Source: Bostrychus sinensis
Taxonomy: Eukaryota > Chordata > Actinopteri > Gobiiformes > Eleotridae
DNA length: 64,000 nt
Assembly (NCBI GenBank): GCA_020698575.1
Contig: CM036243.1
Span: forward strand, 15,181,903 to 15,245,902
Reading direction: 5' to 3'
The notes under the pieces were generated by a model. It was not told the DNA's origin and ran no database searches. It saw nothing but the letters and a program-made list of their open reading frames with translations. Positions 1 to 12,151 of the stretch are shown here, piece after piece. How positions within the stretch are numbered: position 1 is the stretch's first letter; every line of letters begins with the position of its first letter. A program made the position numbers and the translations under genes.

Positions 1-670
1 TATATTACCACCAAACTGACTGACAAGCTGTCCCAAAAAGCCGTTTGGTTGGGCAGATTGTGGTGCTTGCGTGGTTCAAATAGGCCAGACCACCAAGCTG
101 CACACACCCCCACACTCTCTCCCCCCTATCCCAGTCTCAAGGCTCAAGGCTTTATTCAAACCCAGATTTGGATGGCGTTTGTCTGAATATGAATATCATC
201 ATCTGCTGACATTGGGATGCAAGGCAGATTAAAACACCATTATCTGACTTGTTACTGTTTGAGGCAAAAGGTTTAAACTCAAATTTAAAAAAATGGGGAA
301 GCTGAAATAATTTACATCCAGCTGTGTTGTTTGTTTACATGTCTGGGGGTATCGTGGGTCTAGTTGGAGTTTGTGTACATGAGCTGCTTCTGAATCTCAG
401 TAATTGCCATCCTACTCCTCTGTGTTTATGACTATACAATGCAATGACAGGGGTGTGTGGCACAGTTTGATATAGGTATCCCTTGAAGAGGTGTACATTT
501 CCATTGTGCTAAATGCCATACCTAGTTATTTTAGGAAGTCACTATATTTGATGATTTGTTTTGTGACTTACATAAGTAATGTAGAGACCAAACACAATGT
601 CTAATTTCTCAGAATAACAGCTAATAAATGCTAGATTTGTGTTGAATATTTAGTATATTTACCCCAGTCA
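1..670. other. Intronic, nothing recognised
   Basis: AT-rich sequence with no coding signal, RNA gene or recognised repeat. Confidence 0.6.
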
Positions 671-916
671 GGGAGGTTATGTTTGGTTGATTGCATTGTT
701 TGTCCGTTAGCAAGGAAAGTAATAATTGCATTTTGACAAAATTTAAGTAAAGATCAGCAAAGAAATGTTTTTGGTGTGGATTGATATTTTTAATGATTCA
801 CCATTGCAAGATAAGGATATACTCTGAACACATACAGATTATTTGTTTTAGTTGATTATTTGCCAGTCAATGGATACAGCATTTACTAATGAACTAGAAG
901 ATCCCTTTGTGTCCAG
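671..916 (+). repeat. Teleost dispersed repeat, family C copy 1
   Basis: GGGAGGTTATGTTTGGTTGA, GTCCGTTAGCAAGG, TTTTTGGTGTGGATTGA and later GAACTAGAAGATCCC are in the same order as the fuller copy at 46960. Confidence 0.6.
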
Positions 917-3900
917 AATGTGCTTGTGAGTGGTTATTTTCACCATGTAAAAATATTTTCTGTCTTCTAATTTATAGACAGCACTGTCTAGTAACCATAC
1001 CACATTGTTGTTGAATGTCCAAAGTTTTTTCACTTATAAGACCAACATGATAAATACCGTATATTGTTGGTACGTCAGTATGCAGTGTTTATATTGACCT
1101 TTTCTTTATTTTGAATACCTCCAGACTCAACGCAAAGCTTTTTTTGCATCATGCCTTCGTGTAGCCCTTCTTCTTCCAGTGTTGTCATGCGTGCCATCCA
1201 GTCAGTCACAGAAGGCAGGTGAGAAAGGTAATCTCAGAGCACTGACAGGGTGTCGGTGGCACAGGCACAGCTTTTTAAACATGGCCCGTCCAACTTAATA
1301 GCACACTCTGAAGGAAGAAAATGGATAGGCTCAGAGATAGAAGAGTGTGTTGACAGGCTAAAGCGCAAGGACACACATGAGTCATCATGTGATGGGACTT
1401 GAGGTGCTCTGACAGGGGCCACAGCAGGTTTCTCAGAAATTGCTCTCCTGCCAGTGGTGAAGATACAACAGGTCTGTTATGCACATTTGAAACCACTGCT
1501 TGTGAAACCATGATTATTACTGTTAGTTTTACTGTGTTGTGAAAGTTTAAATTTAAAATGGCTGCCATCTCTTTGTGATGACAATCCTTTTTAGAGTGTG
1601 ACCCTCAGATACATTTTTATTTCACATGGAGTAATAGTATATTTTCTAAAATATACTTAGGTAAATTGCTTGAGGTGTCTGAAGTGTGAAGTGTGTACTT
1701 TCCACCTTTGAATATCCCCAAAAGTCCCACTATACTAAACACAGTTTGAACAAGTAGCTATAGTGTACCAATGCTCCTCAGGGCTTTCATTTGTTTATTG
1801 TCTACATGTATTTCTCCCATCCCTACTCGGGGCTTGGGAGGGTAATTACTGATGTGGAACAGTTGGAGAAAAAGGCAATTTAAGTTTGGGCTGCAGTCGG
1901 GTGTGAGGCCAGCCCCGAGAGGCACTGGCTCCTCACCTGTTCCATTTAGGCCCAAAACACAAGAGGTGCCAGCATGGGATTAGACACAGTATTTGGACAC
2001 ACTGACAGTGTATCTGTGAGCGCCACTTTCTTCAGATCAATACATAATAACAAAGGGACCAAAATGTTTCATCTAACAGTCTTTCAGAGAGAATATATGT
2101 GATATTGGCCTTAAAAGAGAACTAAACACTTTTACCACATGATATGAGAAGAAAAGTCATTACTCTTCAAACATCAGTCATAGAGAAAAACAACTTTGAA
2201 ACTGAACTGTGCTTGAGATCTGTCTTCTCTTGTTAATCTTTTTCTTTAAAGTTACCCACTCCAGTCTTTAAACATGACAACATCAGCCATCTTTTACCGG
2301 GAACAGTGTGGAGAATACAGACTGTAGGAGAAAGGACAGAAAATGGTTGGAGAATGAAAGTAGATAAAGCTTTAAACACACCTGTGACATCCCTTGTAAG
2401 AAGCTTAGAGCAAGGTTATGTGAGTTTGTGCGGCTCCCTCTGGAGGGACAGGTGCAAAACGCAAACGGACAGGGATACAGCCCCATTCCATTGTCCACAG
2501 AGTATTAACACATGACTGTGCACATATTTAAACCGGGAACAGTGAGCCAGTAGCCCTCTCTAATACAGCACATGGGAGACCGTCCAACAAAGCCTCTGGG
2601 CAATATATCACTCTGAATATATAGGCTGCCATGATCAAACATGCAATATCTGATGACCATATGTTTCTGTATGATAATGGATGAGTTGATGTTAGTTCAG
2701 TTTAGTGGACAGCAAACACATGTACACTTTGTAAATGTTTGAGGCTGTTGATAGGGGTTGTCAAGTATTACCAGTTTCTGTATCAAGGCCAGTATTATTT
2801 ATTAATACTAGTTGAATTGTGTTGTGTTACTGCACTAGAAGTTGCGGTTACTAGTAACTACACTACTTGTCGTCACTACTTGTCGTCTGCCCTTAAAAAC
2901 AGTGTTTACATACACAAAGGGAAAGTTCACTTACAAGAAACATGAGCCTCTGTGACCTTTGGTGTATCTGTTTGTTCCCCCCGTGCACAGACATGCAAAC
3001 AGCCATATGGCAACCATAGGCCCTATGCTATGTACAGTGAGCTCTATGTACGCTCTGCTATATGGCCTTGTCCATGCTCCAATGGGCATGATTGGACCAT
3101 CTTTCTCTGTTTTTGCTCTTTTCTTGCCTCCGTCTGGATGACATTTTGCTCCAGACCAGTACTGTCCAAGGTCTGCAGAGTGCTGACAAAGCTAAGTGGT
3201 CCTGTTGTTTATACCTCATCTCCACAGCACTCTCAAGTCACTTTTATCTTTTGTGTTTAAGAGTTGCTAAGGCCAAGTGCAACTACTATAGCAGATAGTA
3301 AGCTTTAACCATTCATATGTCATTTTGTAATGTAAAATCAATTGCCCGTTTTAGCACTAGCACCCACAGACAGCACAGACCCTATTAAATGTCAGCGCTT
3401 ATTAACAGCTGGAGATGAACAGGTTTTCAAACCTTGTGTCTCTAAAAAGTGTCACTCAATTTATCAAAGTTACACTCGCTACACAAGACGACATAGCTTA
3501 GGATCCGAGCTTGATTGAAATTGACTCAGATCTTCTCCCTGACTATACCAATACTTCTTCCTAATTGCCCTAATATATTGGTGTGTCATGGCAATCACAT
3601 TACATTTGACTACCAAATGGGCTCTGAGGCTGCTCTCATCCATATTCCGCTACCCCAAAAGTGACACCAATCAATCAGCTGGATCCATATGTGCCTGTGT
3701 TCTGTAAGACTTTGCCAACCTCACTGCCATCACAATTTTTTGCTACCTTTACATTCTTTCATCTACAATATTACAGTTTCTTGTCTTCTTTTTATGTTTA
3801 TGTACTGCGTGTTATGTCATTTTATATTGCTGCTTTAAATGGCAAGCTCTCACATTGATAATAGCTATTGGTCACAATTTACTCTGATTTCTTTCCTGCT

Positions 3901-6900
3901 GTATTATTATTATTTTTTTAGTTTGTGTTTTGGCACTGTTCACATGTATACCCAAATGTGTGATGACTCGAGCTAATGCATTACACTTAAACTGCTTATC
4001 CTTGGTTGAACCTACAAGAAAAGGCTATCACTGCAGTATCACAGTGTGTTTTAATGAGGCACTTTTCATTGTCACTACAGGTAGAATTAGCATGTTAGAT
4101 GTTGAACTTCACACTTGAATAGACTTGAGGTGAAAACGTGTGAGCATTGGAAGGGAAATGAGGATGTTCAAGAAGAGGAGGTTTGTATAGTTGCCTGTGG
4201 ATGTTGTATAGAAGTTGCAGTAGTACTGTGGTATCTGCTGTTGAGTTGAATGAATGAACCACTGAGATATAGTAAAGTGAATGCTGTTGATGCCTGGCTG
4301 GTGAATTCCTCTTTTTCGCTGCCTCTTGAACCATTTCTTTTTGCTGTAGCCTTGAGCCCTATGTGATACAGCTCACCTTTCGTCAGACAGGTCAGAGAGA
4401 CTGTGATGAAAGCTCAGCTCCTCTGAAAGACAGCCAGATCAGCATTCACAGCACACAGGAGCACAACGATGGAGAGATGGAAGAAAAACAATTTATTGTG
4501 GCCTTGTCTTCTTGCCATTATTGAAGACATGCTAATGATGTCGCGCTCTGTCAGCGTGCTGTCGCCAGCGATGTTTTTAAAGTCATCCCAAAGTGCCTTT
4601 CATGGTGTTTGTTGAATTTATTTGGTGAGAATAGCATCTAGAGAGTGTTTGATTCCCTTTCTATGCTCCATTTCACGCTTACAAACACGTGTTTGAAGCT
4701 GCCACAATGATTTTTAGGTAGCATCACCTTTTTTTTCTCCTTGACATTTTACTTGACATGCACAGTCTCTCTGTTTCAAATTCTTTTTTTTTTTTTACAT
4801 CAAAGCAAAAAAGAACACCAATTGAACAGCCACACCGTCAGCTTAGATTCAGCAAAAAATGGGATTAGAAGTATGCAGAAAAGTTGAGGTGTAAAACTGT
4901 ATGTAAGAGCATGGTAACAAGTTTTCTTTAATTTTTTTTTTTCCACACACAGCCACACATGTAATTGTGCCACTGTGAGTTAGCATGTCATCATCCCGCA
5001 ACAGGATATGCACTTAGATAAATGTCTGAGATATAATATTCCTTTTTCTTCTATTTCTTTTAACAAAACCAATAAAAGAAGCAATAAATGGATGTCAATC
5101 TCTGTGGACATCAAGCAGCTGTTAACGAAGCCATGGACTTCAGTAAACATCTTCTCTTAGAGGTTATGCTGCCGGATGATTTATGTGATTCTGAACAGCT
5201 TTTGGAAGCCATTTGTCCTCTCTCGGGTGTATTTCTGAGAGGCATTCGAAACATTTGGCATGTTCTTAAATTAATGACAGCATTTGCTCTAGTTTGGTGA
5301 CTAATTTATTCAAGAGCTTAAATCATACAGTATATAGCAAGTACTGCAGCAGAAGGCTTGTACTGTAGTTGGACAAATATAATTCACTGATCACTGATTT
5401 AAAATATTATCTAACCAATGTTTTTAATGGCTGAGCAGTGTTGACAAGTGTGCTACGTGTAGGAGGCTGTCTTCCACGGGTGCATACAAAATTGTTTTTG
5501 TGAAAGTGCATGTTAAGCTCCTCATATAGCAGCATCTTTATGGGACAGTTCCTATTAATGATTGCATACTTACCCTATGTGATTCAGAGATAAATGGTGT
5601 CTAATCATTCTTTGCATTATGCTAATACCATGCAGCACATCATGGCGGAGTGATAAAATTCCTAGTAAGCCCTGCTAATCTGCTCTAGTGCTAAAATAAT
5701 GATTGCTTTTTGTCTACTGTAGAAAAAGCCGTCCACACCATGTGGGTCATGTGCATCTGCATGCTTCATTTTAATACCTCTGTTTGAGTTTTCTCTGTGT
5801 GGTACTACAAAGCCTCTCTCCTCTAGTGAGCCCTGGGCATTTAGTTAAACAGATGTGTGAGAGCACATACAAACACACACAGATGCATGAGCTCTGGGCC
5901 TACTGCTCAGCTATTGTTAGGTGGAGAAATCCTCAGAATAAAACAAGAGAAGTACGTCCATGCAGGAGAGCATAGTTAACAATTCTCATATGTTTATTTG
6001 TTTGTCTGAACACTGCAGCAAGTAATAACACTTGACAGGAACCCAGAGGCCTGTGTCCTGCTGCAGCCCACCACCACCATGGCCGCCGTTCTGCTGACTT
6101 AATTATGTGCCCAAAAACACTGCATGATAAATGTAATGCAGGAGGAAAAGCAATATGAATATTTATTTTCTAAGCATTTGCAGTGTTGAATTGGAAGGCA
6201 GCGTCCGGGAGAGAGACTATGTACTAAAAAAAATGTGGAAGAAGTACTCGGTGAAAGCTTTCAGAGGCGTTATACAGTAGCTTGACAAGACTTTTGTTTG
6301 GATGCTACTGCGTGAGTAAGCCAACTCATAATACAAAGTTGGACTTTGCTAAAATGCTTGTTCTGCCTGAATGGATCATATCCACAAATGATATATCCTG
6401 CTCATATGACCTCAGCCAACCCCAACTAACCTTATATACAGCACTTAGAACTCCATAAGTGCTTTGTGACATGTCTCCTTAGTTATATAATAATGGCAAC
6501 AAGAGTCCCTTGAGATGTGAATACTGATTAAAGACCTGCTTAGAAATTGCACTGATACACAACATCAAAGCTGTGTTGTTTTGAAAAAACCCTGTTAATA
6601 CAGAATAGCCCTTATATAAGATCAAAGCATGCTGTGTTAAAGGAGTGGAGGCGATATAATCTTAACAAGAATTAGCCCCTGTGTACAAATCTATGTGGAG
6701 GCTGTAAATACATTTTGACTCGCCATTATACCCTTCATGAACACAGCCCACATAATGCATTCCTTGCCTCAACTAAATGCATAATTAAAATAATATATCT
6801 CTCCGAATCTTCTTCTGGCAAGAAAAAAGCAGCATCTACTGCCACGGTATTGCACTTGTGTTTTACAGCTGGGTGTCTGTTGCTTTAATGAACATGAGAA

Positions 6901-8239
6901 TGAGGGCTATTGATTGCTATTTAGTCTGATTTGATGTGTGCAATGGCAGAGGTGTGTCTGGCTGTGAGGGAGCCGGGCCAGGGCCATACCACAGACATCA
7001 GCAGGAATGGAACCCCCATCGTGAAACAGGAAGGGTTATAGCAAACACGTGCCAACAGGGGAGGCTAAGGCCACATGGTTTAACACAAGACAAAATGAGC
7101 TGGTGCTGTGAAGAGCACTGCGATACAGCCACTACAAAAACATAATTAACAGTAAAAATGTATTTGGGGCCAGTGTTGCTTATATTAGCTTGCATAAAAA
7201 CAGATAAATAAACAACATTGGACAAGAGGTAAACACACTGTTCTTTCCAAAGTGGTGCAGGAGTGAAAGTGTAGGCACAGGAGTGATGCAGACTTGAGGG
7301 ACTGAAGCTTGAAGAGGAGCACTGGCTCAGCTGCTGGTCGTCTGCCATCCATCAGCTCCCTGCCAGCTGCTGGGCTGGCATGCCCCAGGGGCAGCAGGCA
7401 GAGATATGTGTTTGTCGGAGGAAGAGGGGGGTTGTCATCACTGGTCACTGCTGCGTATCTAACCACACACATCAATAATGCTTCAGAAGGACTGGGCTTT
7501 AAATTAAATTCTGCAAGTGGGGAGCCGATGGCTTAAAATTGTCCAAGTGTCTGTGGACTCTTTGTAATTAAGCAGGCTTTTGTGATAGTTTTCGCTCTTC
7601 CCAGACACAAGATTACTTTACTTTTAATCATAGCTTCTCCAGCAGGACTCCTCAGAGGGCTCTGGAGATGGCGATGTGTTAGACTGAAGAACAGAATTAG
7701 AGGTTTCACTGGGCTTGAAAATTCATGCGCTCTCTTAACTGTCCCATGTGGGCTCCAGTCTGAGCTCAACTAGGCCTTAATTATTCTTCATATCCTGTGT
7801 CTGCTAACGCTGAGTGACAAAACAACTGTTGTTTTCCTCTTCTGTCCTCCACCTGAGACCAGCCAGTGAACACAAGTTTTAATTCAGTCCAACATGTCAA
7901 TAACAACTGTGCCTCACCTGCCGTTACATGCCCATAGCATTTACAATTAGACATTGATCAATTCAGGTTAAATATTCAGTAAGGCTTTGTGCTTTCCAGT
8001 TTTAAACACATTTTGCTATTATTCACATTGCTGAGTTTACTTGCAGAACAGTAACCAATCAGTTTGTGTCAGAAAACACACAGTAAAGTGTACTTTTAGG
8101 ACATAAATAAGCCAGCAATTATATTCTTAACAAATAAAATAACCAAGACCTTATCTTCTCTGTTAATTTTGGTGGTGACATGTGCACAAAAGGAAAGCTT
8201 TGGGTGTCTCTTAAGTCAGAGAAACAGAATGATCATAAG
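917..8239. other. Intronic, no gene; possible conserved non-coding DNA
   Basis: No gene or clear transposon was seen. Short open frames here are below 120 codons, lack family resemblance, and occur in all frames as expected by chance. Two repeat-free, less AT-rich stretches (about 6040-6190 and 7485-7800) read like conserved non-coding elements, with TAATTA-type homeodomain words (TTAATTATG near 6100, CTTAATTATTC near 7776). Confidence 0.5.
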
Positions 8240-8525
8240 TGCATTTCATGTTTATTGAAAAAAATAAATTGCATTATTAGTCATTTTGTATTATCATAAT
8301 TACTTCAGATTCTGATTACCATTTCAGAAAAGGTCAGTAAGGGGACAAGGAATTAATGATTAGTATAATGTTGAGCACTCAGCTTTTCTTGTGAGATAAG
8401 GCAAAAGGGGTCAGTAAAGGTACAAATGACATAAGGGAATTGTGGCTAGAAGTTGGTTTATGACAGTTTAAGGGCTGTGTATAAGGCCAGTGCCTTGGCG
8501 GAGGTATACACACTTCAAGAGCTTC
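8240..8525 (+). repeat. Teleost dispersed repeat, family C copy 2
   Basis: Contains ATTTCAGAAAAGGTCAGTAA, GGGGACAAGGAATTAATGAT and the 3' wording TGCCTTGGCGGAGGTATACA. Diverged, with inserted AT-rich sequence. Confidence 0.5.
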
Positions 8526-9759
8526 TAATATATGATCTTTAACTACTGTTGTGTGTTGATTACCATTTATATTGTCAGATAAAAGGAGAAAAGGAATAAT
8601 ACAGAAAACAACCTGTTCACACTGATACATATTGCAGCCAATTAAAACAGTGCCTCTTTCCACTAACTGTGTGTGTTCACTGGTGGTTTGCTGTGGGGGG
8701 GACTCTAATCAGATTAATGAACTCTCACCAGGGACTTGCATGGCAGCCATCACTGCAGATGTTGCCTTTAGCCACACAAGTGCAATGAATACTTATTATG
8801 AGTTTACTATAAAGGATACAGATGTTTGCTGTGTATCAGTGTTGCTGGCTTTGTCATTGTGTTTGCACCATCACCTAGACACATAAACGTGGACGTGTAT
8901 GTCAGGTGTGAAATCTCTGTTCAGTTTATTTATAGCAGCCACTTGTCGTCTTTTACTTCCTGTCAGTATATTTGCCTGTCAGATTGGGTGCGGAGGTGCA
9001 GTGCGTCTTGCTTTTGGCATTGTTTGTGATTGAATTGTGACTCTTTGTAGGGTCGTAGCAGTAAATGCGATGAGACATTTATGTGTCCACTCTGGATCAA
9101 CCCAAGTATGAACCAGTGCTCACAGTAAGTAAGCTCACAAACGGCAGGGGACAGCAAATGCAAAACACACAATTAGGGAAACAATTTGCCTCTCTGTTTT
9201 GGCCTCTGTGTCTTTCCTCATCTCTCGGTGTGTCTTGCTGTGTTTCTCCTCCCTTTCTCCTCTCATCATTTAATAACTCTCAAATCAAATTGCATTACAC
9301 TCCACTTTACTGGTCATTTAGTAGCTCCAGGACTGCCTTTCTGCTGGCCAAAGGAGAACAAGCCTAATGACCCATGATATATTAATTGAATCATTCCTTG
9401 CTGGCCAAATCATTCTGACAATGTGACCGCTAAATTCCCATAATTGCTCAGAATGGCATCCTTAATTCTTTGGAGTGTTACTGGTGGGCAAATGTGGTTT
9501 AGTGCAGATTTTTTTGTGTATAGCTGAGCCTCAGCATTTTTCTGTTTAGTCTATTTGATAACTTGTACATTGTACAAGGTAATTTTATTGGGAAAGACCA
9601 TTTAAGCCAATTTATTAGAGTTGTATGGCAAAACCTGGCAATAGCATGTTTTCTTGCTCTCAGCGAGAGTGCTTTTAATTCAAATTTGAATACTTAAGGG
9701 TTTATGTTGTACAAAATAACACTGAATTATAGATGTTGTCAAAGTTTTAATAGGTTGTC
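8526..9759. other. Intronic, nothing recognised
   Basis: No coding signal or recognised repeat between the family C repeat and the nested transposons. Confidence 0.55.
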
Positions 9760-10340
9760 TTAAGGCCCTGTCCCACTGTGCCATTTAGTGATTCCTACTG
9801 AAAAATGAAGTCGTACATTTATTTGGACATTTGTATTTGTTTTTCAGCTGGTTTTTAGACGTATTTAGACGTTGACCGATGGCGCTAGCCATTTAAAAAT
9901 TTTAACATGTCTAAAATTTTTAATGTCCAGTTTCCGATAGCAATTGTCAGTTTTCATATGTTACTCTGATAGTTTTTTTTTTTTTTTTTTATGTTTTCAC
10001 TATTACTTGGGCAGAATCATACCAGTTTTTAGACTTTTATTGCTGCTGGGCAGGCGAACAGCTTGTCCGTCTCCAGCCACTGAATGCACCATATGTCTAT
10101 GGAACGGTGAAACCGGAAAGAAAACAGCTGAATAACATCAAAGAAACATTCAGTTAATGAATACATGATTGCCTGATCTCAGGCCAAAGACAGTCCTTGT
10201 AACGACAGAAAGAAGGCAGCAGGGTCAGAGGCGTAGGTTCTGGTGTTTGCCATGGCTTGGTCCTGAGAGGCGGCAGAAGTTTGGTCTTTACGACCAGTTC
10301 GTTACTCACACTTAACCAGTCTTTTCTCAGATGTATTTAG

Positions 10341-12011
10341 CAGAGGTGTGGACTTGTAAGTCATGACTTGAACTCGAGTCGCTAATTTAATGACTTTAGA
10401 CTGGACTTGATGAAATGGACTACAACTTGGACTTGGACTTGAACACCAATGACTTGGGACTTGACTTGGACTTGAGGCCCATGACTTGTGAAGACTTGAT
10501 GCTTCTCAAAGAAATAAAAGTATGACTTTTGGTAAGTTTCCGAGAAACAATTAGCCTAATTAAACCTGGCGCAGTAATGAGCTCTCTCTGCACATTTCAA
10601 AGTGTACTGAACTGTAGAAGCACATGACATGTTGACATAGCGACAGAGGATATTTTAAGCTTTATCTCAGTCTTTGTTTCGTGTTGATAGACTCAGAAGT
10701 CACAGAGATATCAAGCGTTAAAGGTTTACACCCTTTAATGATATCAAATATACATGCATCTAATTATAACGCTCTTTCGGTGAGAACCCGGGGACATTTC
10801 AGATAGTTCCTCTGATATTTTACTCTAAGCAAGATCATAAAAGAGTTAGTTTAGTCACCATAACTTAGTTTTAATGCTCAGATGGACGCGGATGGAGCGG
10901 AGAGTTAGGAGGAGAGGATGCTGCCCCTCCCTCCCCTCACAGCTGACCGCAGCTCGCCCTGGACACAGACACGATGTGTTCAGTTGCAGATTATACTTAA
11001 TAAAAACAAAAACAAAGTTAATAAAAAAATAATAATAATAATAATAATAATAAATATCCCTTTGCACTAGAGGTCTAAAGGCGAATATGTGGAATCTGAG
11101 AGCAGAGGTGTAGCACAAAATTCTGGGCCCTTTGTACAAATCATCTTGGTGGGCCCCCCCGGTTCACTTGATCAATATTTCTCAAGCATGTTCCAAGCTT
11201 TTTGAGGGGCCCTCCCTGCAGTGGGCCCTGGGTTAACGGTACGCTTAACTCCCCCAGTTTGACGCCCCTGTCTGAGAGAGACTTGCTACGTGAATTACGT
11301 GACGCACACACAGCTTTATGTCATTACACAGCGGAGATCTTTACCTGTGCACAGTGAGCTCTCTCTGCCTCAGACAGTAAATAGTGAAAAATTAACACCA
11401 GCTGGAGCTTTCTACAGTGTTCTCTCTGTGTTTGAGCTGGAGCTTATGGCTCTGACCATACATCATTAACCTGCAGTACCCTTCTTGTCCACAAATGTCA
11501 CTATTCAGTAAACGGTCAAGTGGGCAGTATTCATTTTGTAAATCTTCAAATGTGAGAGAATGTGAGCCTGTGAACATCTGACAAGGCCAGTAGACCACAT
11601 TTTATTGATACAGTGAATATACAAAGCACTGGTAAGGTATTTAGCTACAATGTAAATCATACCTGAATAACTTGTTTTACTTTTAAAGCATTCAGAAACC
11701 TGCTTTCTCTGTAGGCTTCTTCTAGTCTTAGGGTGTTCAAAATAGTACAACAAATAATTTACCATCTTTTTATCATGTATTTATTTTTCTAAGGTGGGAC
11801 ATGAGGGCAAATACGACAATATAAAATGTGACACAAATTAAGTTTGGAGTTCTAAGAATTTAAAAGACTTGAAAGGACTTGAAACAGAAAGTGTAGGACT
11901 TGTGACTCGACTTGGACTTGTGAGTCATGACTTGGACTTTGACTCAGACTTGAGACCAAAAACTTGAGACTTACTTGTGACTTGCAAAACAGTGACTTGG
12001 TCCCACCTCTG
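10341..12011. mobile_element. hAT-type non-autonomous element, 1671 bp, inside the Harbinger-like copy
   Basis: Starts CAGAGGTGTGGACTTG and ends in CCCACCTCTG, so the inverted ends share CAGAGGTG. It is flanked by a perfect 8-bp direct repeat GTATTTAG (10333-10340 and 12012-12019), the hallmark of hAT insertion. Both subterminal regions are packed with the word GACTTG: about 11 copies at 10350-10500 and 9 at 11865-12000. Such arrays in hAT elements usually bind transposase. No transposase reading frame is present. It carries a younger 168-bp insertion at 11103-11270 and an (ATA)n tract at about 11027-11053. Confidence 0.88.
11103..11270. mobile_element. 168-bp hAT-type MITE, innermost of three nested elements
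   Basis: Begins CAGAGGTGTAGCAC and ends GACGCCCCTG, so the inverted ends fit CAGRGGYGT. A perfect 8-bp direct repeat TCTGAGAG flanks it (11095-11102 and 11271-11278). The interior is GC-rich with repeated GGGCCC words and has no coding capacity. Its identical target duplication sits wholly within the 1671-bp hAT element, which proves the order of insertion. Confidence 0.85.
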
Positions 12012-12151
12012 GTATTTAGATGTTACTCATGCTGTTCTATGTACTGTTAATGGCCAAAAAATGTGTATTTGCCACTGCATGACACTGTCTAATGTAAATC
12101 TAGATGGAGGGAGACGGAATCGTTAAACGGCACAGTAGGACATGGCCTTTA

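Larger units (their letters stand above)
9763..12148. mobile_element. PIF/Harbinger-like non-autonomous element (outermost of three nested)
   Basis: Terminal inverted repeats of about 30 bp open with AGGCCCTGTCCCACTGTGCC at 9763. The other end, read in reverse at 12148, is AGGCCATGTCCTACTGTGCC (18 of 20 match). Both ends are flanked by TTA (9760-9762 and 12149-12151), the 3-bp target duplication typical of PIF/Harbinger elements. Removing the inserted element at 10341-12011 and one copy of its 8-bp duplication leaves about 707 bp with no transposase, so this is a non-autonomous copy. The superfamily call rests on target-site size and is an inference. Confidence 0.75.

Noticed and set aside
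6998..7475. Overlapping minus-strand open frames of 96-116 codons
   Set aside because: Two frames are open at once in a locally GC-richer patch; neither resembles a known protein.
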